From positions 1-64,000 of the forward strand of contig DVHE01000068.1 of the NCBI GenBank assembly GCA_018712245.1: a stretch of 64,000 nucleotides of DNA, given 5' to 3'. Below are positions 58,788 through 64,000 of this stretch, in pieces. The stretch is from Candidatus Avoscillospira avicola. Lineage in GTDB: Bacteria > Bacillota > Clostridia > Oscillospirales > Oscillospiraceae. The notes beneath the pieces were generated by a model. It was not told the DNA's origin. It made no database searches and saw only the letters and a program-made list of their open reading frames with translations. The stretch's first letter is position 1. Each line of letters opens with the position of its first letter. The position numbers and the translations under genes were made by a program.

Positions 58788-61778
58788 TTAGTCGCGGTTC
58801 TCCAGCAGCTCGGTCCAGATTTCGTAGCTCTTGCTGCTGCTCCATCTGTAGTCGTGGCTGTTGGTGGCCTCCTGGATCGCTTCGTAGTACCAGGCGCTCT
58901 TGGGGTTGTCCGGCCAAGTGACCATCTCGGGCAGCATATGGTCGGCATGGGGCTTGCGGCCCAGGACGTTGTTCACCAGGGTCACAGCCTCGGCGCGGGT
59001 GATGGCCTGGTCGGGCTTGAAGGCGCCGTCGGAGTAGCCGTTGATCCAGCCCTCCTCGGCGGCGCGGTTGATGTACACCTCAGCCCAGTGGCCCTCGGTG
59101 TCGTAGAACCGGTCCTTCGTCGAATACGGGTTGGACAGGAACCGGGCCGCGATGGTGGCAAACTCGCCGCGGGTGATGTTGGCGTTGGGCTTGAAGGTGC
59201 CGTCGCCATAGCCGGTGAGGATACCGGCCTGCACCATGGTAGAGACGGCGGTATTGTACCAGTCGCCGGGCTTCACATCGCTGAAGCCGCTGTCGGTGGA
59301 TTTGTAGTAGGCCCGGGCGTCGTCGGTGAGCAGGCGGTAGAAAATCGTCGCCACCTCGGCGCGGGTGATGTTGTTCTGCGGCTTGATGTGCCCATCGGGG
59401 TAGCCCTGGATGTAAGCGTCATGGTCGTCCAGCTCCAGCAGGTCGGGGGTGTCCTCGGGAATTTCGGGGATGATCGGCACAGTCACCCGCGCAAACTTAA
59501 CCTCGATGGTATGGTTCTCCGCAACATTCTCAAAAGTGTAGCTGTCCACGCGCCCCACGCTCTTGCCGTCCACCAGCACATCCTTGACATAGTAGCCGAA
59601 GTCCGGGGCGATGGTAAAGGTCTGGTCCTCGCCGTCCTCTACGGTGACTTCGCCGCTGGGCGTGATGGAGCCGCCCTTGTTGGTCGTGGCGATGATGGTG
59701 TGGCTTTCAATTACTTCCACAATATCTGTCAACTTCCAGAGATACACATACGCAGGCGTCGCGCTATCAGGCACCGGTTCCACAGCGGCAGTATATTGTC
59801 TGCCGTTCGCTTTAGTAAAATGCACGGTATTTCCGGACTGTTCCATGGTATCCGCTACGATTTCTCCCACAAATCCGGTGTACAGGGTTTCATCCCCCGG
59901 CACTTCAATCAGTGTCTCTTTGCCGATAAACGTATTGTCTTTCAAGGTAATTTTAGCCTTGGCAGCGTCTTTATGCTCATTCAGGCCAAGGACCAGACCT
60001 GCATAGGCATTTTTATGATCTGATGTGACTGTTCCACCTACAGTCACAGTATTGCCGGAAATGTCCACCGGCACACTACAATTACTTGTGGTCCCTATCA
60101 CAACACCTACCACACCACCTGCGACGCCAAGTCCCTCATCTCCACTCTTCAGAGCCTTGATGTCGCCGCCCACGGTAATTTGGCAATTCCGAACAAAGTA
60201 ATAGGTATCAATTTGCTGAAGTCCCACAAATCCCGCTGCTATGGATTGAACCGGGGATTGGGCGATAATATCTCCGTCCACTTGTACGGTACAATTTCTG
60301 CGGTGGGTCTTGCTCTGATACGCATACCCGGCTGCTGTGGCATCAGCGTTCTCGCTGACGGCGCAAATATCACCGACCACTTCCACCGTGTTTCCATAGA
60401 TATGGTCGGGGCGGTCATAGTAATCCCGGCCAGTCGAAGTAACAAAACCGGCGGCCACACTTCCGCCTCCGTTTGCCTCGGCAGAAACAGAGCCATTCAC
60501 CTTCACACGGTTGTCATGGTAGGAAAGATTTGGGACACTGCTTGCAGTGTTCATCATCTGGTGCGCAAAGCCGCCCGCAAAGGCAGCTCCGGCATAGGTT
60601 TCGGAGTTTGTCAACGCCGAAATTTCTCCCACTGTAACCGTGTTTTCCACAAAGTCCCGTCTGTCCTCGCTGCTCCATCCGCCGGTGTTCAGCATAAAGC
60701 CATAGGCATAGGCTTCGCCATTCATATAGGCGTATACATTTTCTTCTGCATCGCCCTCCTGATTGGAAGCCTTGATGGCCCCGGTGACCTGGACGGCACA
60801 GTGATGGGTATAGCCCTGTAAAAAGCGCGCAAATCCGATGGCCGAAGAAGCGCCCTGCTGAGAATCCGCGAGAATATTGGCAGCTTTCACGGTAGTGTGA
60901 GAAAGTTCGTCTATTGTATTGCAGCCAAACCCCGCCGTGCCGTCCGTCGTTCCCACAGCAAAGCCATAGGCTGAGGCATGACCGTCATCGGTATAGCTCT
61001 GAATATTCCCTGCAACGCCTACGGTAATGGTTTGGAACCGAACCTCATTTTCGTTTTCACCCTTGGCGGCAAAATAGGCAAAGCCTGCGGCAGTTGTGTC
61101 ACCATCCATCGGGGTCGTCGTGCCAATGTTCCCCTGGACGTTCACCTGCAGATTCTCCATAGACGCGCCCCAGACATACCAGGCAAACCCCGTCGCCAGG
61201 TTCTTGGCCTCTCCGCCATAATGAATATACCAGTTGCCGTAATTATATGGATCAGTCAGGATCTCCGCGTAATAGTTCAAGTAGTTATGGCTGCCGTACA
61301 GCACATTGCCCTCAATAGACACCGAAATATCGCGCAGCGCAATCTGGTCACTCTCATTTTCGTAGCCAATATCATAGGCCACCGGCGCACCTACTACATC
61401 GCCCTCGAACACAAGGTTGAGGTTATAGAGAGAACCCCGCAGCGTGTCAAAAAGCGGCGCAGACCCGCCCTCTGCCGCTGTAACCGTAATGGTCTTCCCA
61501 TTTCCATCCAGCGAACCCTTGAAGCAGTATTCTGAATCGGCTTCCTGGCGCAGCGTACTGGTATCGATGGTAAGATCCGATTGCAGACGATAGGTCCCGG
61601 TCTTTGTTCCCGTGTCATTTAGAACTGCAAGCAGTTCTCCTTGCGTGTTGATGTCAACAGCATTTGTCGGATTGCTGTCCAATTCCGGCTCATCTGCCAT
61701 CACAGTTCCAGCCATTGCTAATAATAATACCACGCACAACATAATATATAGTGCAATTTGAATGGTGCGCTTTTTCAA
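58788..61778 (-). CDS. Large SLH-anchored surface protein with beta-helix-like repeats
   Basis: A 996-residue exported protein. A signal peptide covers 1-28. From about 40 to 660 roughly eleven imperfect repeats of 35-60 residues follow the pattern VxVxGxIxA...AxGFA...N, for example VQVDGDIIAQSPVQSIAAGF and VEVVGDICAVSENADATAAG. This suggests a right-handed beta-helix. A small GYYVKDVLVDGKSVG domain lies near 725-770, then three SLH repeats at about 795-985 (IQGYPDGHIKPQNNITRAEV; LTGYGDGTFKPNANITRGEF; INGYSDGAFKPDQAITRAEA). The TTG start at 61778 follows GGAGGGA. Ligand unknown; adhesin-like. Confidence 0.88.
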   Translation of the reverse strand: MKKRTIQIALYIMLCVVLLLAMAGTVMADEPELDSNPTNAVDINTQGELLAVLNDTGTKTGTYRLQSDLTIDTSTLRQEADSEYCFKGSLDGNGKTITVTAAEGGSAPLFDTLRGSLYNLNLVFEGDVVGAPVAYDIGYENESDQIALRDISVSIEGNVLYGSHNYLNYYAEILTDPYNYGNWYIHYGGEAKNLATGFAWYVWGASMENLQVNVQGNIGTTTPMDGDTTAAGFAYFAAKGENENEVRFQTITVGVAGNIQSYTDDGHASAYGFAVGTTDGTAGFGCNTIDELSHTTVKAANILADSQQGASSAIGFARFLQGYTHHCAVQVTGAIKASNQEGDAEENVYAYMNGEAYAYGFMLNTGGWSSEDRRDFVENTVTVGEISALTNSETYAGAAFAGGFAHQMMNTASSVPNLSYHDNRVKVNGSVSAEANGGGSVAAGFVTSTGRDYYDRPDHIYGNTVEVVGDICAVSENADATAAGYAYQSKTHRRNCTVQVDGDIIAQSPVQSIAAGFVGLQQIDTYYFVRNCQITVGGDIKALKSGDEGLGVAGGVVGVVIGTTSNCSVPVDISGNTVTVGGTVTSDHKNAYAGLVLGLNEHKDAAKAKITLKDNTFIGKETLIEVPGDETLYTGFVGEIVADTMEQSGNTVHFTKANGRQYTAAVEPVPDSATPAYVYLWKLTDIVEVIESHTIIATTNKGGSITPSGEVTVEDGEDQTFTIAPDFGYYVKDVLVDGKSVGRVDSYTFENVAENHTIEVKFARVTVPIIPEIPEDTPDLLELDDHDAYIQGYPDGHIKPQNNITRAEVATIFYRLLTDDARAYYKSTDSGFSDVKPGDWYNTAVSTMVQAGILTGYGDGTFKPNANITRGEFATIAARFLSNPYSTKDRFYDTEGHWAEVYINRAAEEGWINGYSDGAFKPDQAITRAEAVTLVNNVLGRKPHADHMLPEMVTWPDNPKSAWYYEAIQEATNSHDYRWSSSKSYEIWTELLENRD

Positions 61779-62109
61779 AGTTGTCCCTCCTTTATATTTT
61801 TAAAATACTATCCCTTTTGCCTGATCCGATGTTGGATATCACCTCTGCTTTTATAAAAAATGTCGAAAACTGTTTAAATTCACAATATCATATCCTTCCA
61901 CATTTTACAAGTTCTCTTGTAGTTTTTGGCTACCTTTACCCGCTTCTGATATGCGGCAAGGAAATTCCGGAGATTTTTTCGGAAAAAGCAGAAGAAATTC
62001 CACAAAATCCTATTTTATATGACTTCCACGTTTCCAAGCGTAAAGACAGCGGCCGTAAAATACGCCGCCTGTTCGCCATGAATTGCACTGGGCAGGATCA
62101 TGGGATGGG

Positions 62110-62212
62110 AGAGCAGACTGTCAAAGGCCTCTGCTTTCACATAATGAGAGTAGGTTTTTTTGACAGTCTGAACCGCCGGAGTGCGAATGCACTCCGGCGG
62201 CTCAGACTGTCT
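62110..62212. repeat. Inverted-repeat structure with AGACTGTC boxes
   Basis: AGACTGTCAAA (62113-62123) is inverted as TTTGACAGTCT (62156-62166). That second box opens a long hairpin: GACAGTCTGA and CCGCCGGAGTGC pair with GCACTCCGGCGG and CTCAGACTGTC, ending at 62211. The ACTGTCAAA end resembles the element ends at 9.17 and 41.08 kb. The gap 61779-62274 otherwise holds only the leader of the SLH gene; the + strand frame through it has no family match that I see. Confidence 0.6.
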
Positions 62213-62274
62213 ATTCTCTATTCTATACTATATAATATAGGATCTGCGGCGCGTGCCGCACCGATGGCTGCCCC

Positions 62275-64000
62275 TCATTCCGCCATGCGCAGCGCATCGA
62301 AGACCCGCAACAGCTCGCCCACACTCCAGGCCTGGGCGAAGCAGCCCTTGGAGGCAACCGGATTTTCCCCGTCGTAGATCTCAGGGAGCTGCCCGATGCA
62401 GCCCTCCCGGAGCGCCGGCTCCAGCAGCGCCAGGTCCTGATGCACCTGGGCTCGGGCCTCGGCGCTGTAGCCATGCACCTTCAGATAGGCCAGGTAATAC
62501 GCTCCCAGGGGGAAGGGCCAGATAGTACCCTGGTGATAGGCCAGGTCCCGGTCCAGCTGGGCGCCGCCGTAGAAGGGACGGAACTCCCGGTCCTCCGGGG
62601 ACAGCGTGCGAAGGCCGTAGGGGGTATAGAGATGGCGGTACACCGTCTCCACCACCATGGCCTCCTGCTCCGGTGGCAGCAGGGAGAAGGGCTGGGACAC
62701 GGCCCAGATTTGATTGCAGCGAATCTGATCGTCGGCCTCGGTGCCGGAGAGGACGTCCCGCAAGCAGCCCAGGGCCGGATTCCAGAATTTTTCGCAAAAG
62801 CTCTGCCGCACCCGGTCCGCCAGGGCGCCGTAGGCCTCGGCGCCCGTGCCCAGTCCGGCCCTGGCCCACTGCTCCATCATCCGCAGGGCGTTGTACCAGT
62901 AGGCGTTGATCTCCACGGGCTTTCCGTGGCGGGGCGTAGGCAGATGACCCTCCACCCGCACGTCCATCCAGGTCACTTGCTCGTCGCCGTCACCGGCTGC
63001 GATCAGGCCGTCCACCTCCATGTGGATGTGATAGTCAGTTCCAGCCTGGTACCAGCGGACGATCTCCTCCATCACCGGGTAGACCTGCCGGACAAACGCG
63101 TTGTCGTCGGTGCGCTGCTCATAGGCGTAGACCGTCAGGATGAACAGCAGGGCCGCGTCCGCCGTGTTGTACCAGGGCTGCTCCGTCCCCTCGGGGAAGA
63201 GATTGGGCATCAGCCCCCGGCGGCAGTAGGCCGCGAAGGTCTCCAGGATGGACCGGGCCGTCTCATACTGGCCGGTGGACAGGCAGCAGCCCGGCAGGGC
63301 CAGCATGGTGTCCCGCCCCCAGTCCTCAAAGAAGGGGAAGCCCGCCAGGATGGTTTTCTTGCCGGTGGAGACCCGGTGAGAGATAAACTGCATGGCCGCC
63401 AGGGAGAGATGGGCCGGCAGTGCCTCTTCAAACCCGGCCTTGGTTCGAATCTCCGCCCGGAAGGCCTCAGTCTTGCGGCGGACCTCCGCCGCCGGGGAGA
63501 GATCCGGCTCCAGACCCATCACCAGCTCCAGCGTGCCCTGCCCGCCGGCCTCCACCGTAAACGTCACCGTATGGTTGGCGGCGGTACGGCCCAGGGCCAT
63601 TTTCCCGTCCTCCACGTCCTTGGTATAATAGAGGGTATCGCAATAGGTAGTCTCGTGGCCGCGGCACTGGCCGTTGGTCTTGAGATACAGCGTGAGTCCG
63701 TTGGACTCCACCGCCGCGCCGCCGGGCATTTCCCGGAAGGCAAACTGCTGCCGCGGCGTGACGCGCTCCCCTTTGGGGACAAACTGCATCTGTGGCTCCA
63801 CCGACAGCGTGACGGTCTCGCCACTGCGGTTGGTGAGGCGGTAGGTCACGGCCACGGTGTTGCGCCCCTCCTCCAGCACCAGCGTCTTCTCCACCGTCAC
63901 CCCCGGCAGGCAGTAGCTCCACTGGGGGTAGTCCACGAAGGAGAACGCCGCCAGGGCCTCATACCCCCGCTCGGCCAGGCCATGGCGCTGAAAGTCCTGG
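62275..64000 (-). CDS. Glycogen-debranching enzyme (amylo-alpha-1,6-glucosidase, GH133), N-terminus beyond the window
   Basis: The last 575 residues of a debranching enzyme; the frame stays open to 64000. The N-terminal part here belongs to the beta-rich GDE_N domain (LTNRSGETVTLSVEPQ). The alpha/alpha-toroid catalytic domain starts with ILAGFPFFEDWGRDTMLALPG near 245 and continues with RGLMPNLFPEG, YNTADAALLF, WMDVRVEG..PRHGKPVEINAYWYNALRMM and YHQGTIWPFPLGAYYLAYL. It removes alpha-1,6 branches in glycogen or starch oligosaccharides. The stop is at 62275. Confidence 0.93.
   Translation of the reverse strand, partial: QDFQRHGLAERGYEALAAFSFVDYPQWSYCLPGVTVEKTLVLEEGRNTVAVTYRLTNRSGETVTLSVEPQMQFVPKGERVTPRQQFAFREMPGGAAVESNGLTLYLKTNGQCRGHETTYCDTLYYTKDVEDGKMALGRTAANHTVTFTVEAGGQGTLELVMGLEPDLSPAAEVRRKTEAFRAEIRTKAGFEEALPAHLSLAAMQFISHRVSTGKKTILAGFPFFEDWGRDTMLALPGCCLSTGQYETARSILETFAAYCRRGLMPNLFPEGTEQPWYNTADAALLFILTVYAYEQRTDDNAFVRQVYPVMEEIVRWYQAGTDYHIHMEVDGLIAAGDGDEQVTWMDVRVEGHLPTPRHGKPVEINAYWYNALRMMEQWARAGLGTGAEAYGALADRVRQSFCEKFWNPALGCLRDVLSGTEADDQIRCNQIWAVSQPFSLLPPEQEAMVVETVYRHLYTPYGLRTLSPEDREFRPFYGGAQLDRDLAYHQGTIWPFPLGAYYLAYLKVHGYSAEARAQVHQDLALLEPALREGCIGQLPEIYDGENPVASKGCFAQAWSVGELLRVFDALRMAE

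Noticed and set aside
61751-62377. A 208-residue + frame through the gap between the SLH protein and GH133
   Set aside because: It crosses both gene ends and the AGACTGTC hairpins, lacks an SD near its first ATG and has no recognisable domain.

Overview
The window looks like a chromosomal segment of a GC-rich Gram-positive gut anaerobe, most like the Clostridia family Oscillospiraceae (Flavonifractor/Intestinimonas/Lawsonibacter type). The reasons are strong GGAGG ribosome sites with frequent TTG and GTG starts, a selenium-dependent-type xanthine dehydrogenase, a MetF/MetV reductase pair, a radical-SAM maturase, S-layer-homology (SLH) proteins and the Gram-positive rimP-nusA-rnpM-ylxQ-infB order. 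The genus call is inference; no rRNA is present.

Layout. 0-9 kb: tRNA-Glu and tRNA-Met, mtaB, an HPr-like protein, a D-Ala-D-Ala carboxypeptidase, an alpha-galactosidase, an M20 amidohydrolase, tRNA-Val, a metallophosphoesterase and a zinc-ribbon membrane protein. 9-15 kb: metF-metV, a Dabb protein, a radical-SAM/SPASM enzyme, a possible small RNA, a cysteine-rich small protein behind an attenuator-like hairpin, and a CapK/PaaK-like adenylating enzyme. 15.4-16 kb: five tRNAs (Gly, Arg, His, Gln, Lys) from one strong promoter. 16-21 kb: an AT-richer accessory stretch with two flavin reductases, HxlR and Rrf2 regulators, a small P-loop kinase, an IS30 remnant and an Ltp-type lipoprotein with a partner membrane protein. 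21-27 kb: gap, xanthine dehydrogenase and a dicarboxylate/amino-acid symporter.

26.8-35 kb is a conserved leftward operon for translation and RNA metabolism (rimP-nusA-rnpM-ylxQ-infB-rbfA-nrnA-truB-ribF) with a near-consensus promoter. 35-43.6 kb holds a CBS protein, uraA behind a leader-peptide/terminator arrangement, rhaB, a PAP2 phosphatase, an SLH protein and prfC. 43.7-58.5 kb is a plant-glycan utilisation locus. Leftward are an alpha-galactosidase, a YesL-like protein, two sugar ABC permeases, a broken solute-binding protein and a broken GH127 enzyme. Rightward are a LacI regulator, a GH51 arabinofuranosidase, an esterase, a little-known glycosidase and a GH31 enzyme. 58.8-64 kb has a large SLH surface protein with a repetitive, probably beta-helical body, and a glycogen-debranching enzyme cut by the window end.

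The least expected signals lie between genes. (1) A roughly 165-bp structured element sits between convergent genes at two loci, each time between two copies of that locus's own terminator hairpin; a third, decayed copy lies near 54.4 kb. (2) A Shine-Dalgarno-led ATG-TAA start-stop minigene lies in the leader of prfC, the gene for release factor 3. (3) A 22-codon leader peptide before uraA ends inside an intrinsic terminator, recalling pyrBI attenuation. (4) Hairpin leaders occur in front of dacF, the metallophosphoesterase and the cysteine-rich protein. (5) An apparent deletion joins GH127 to the transporter's binding protein.
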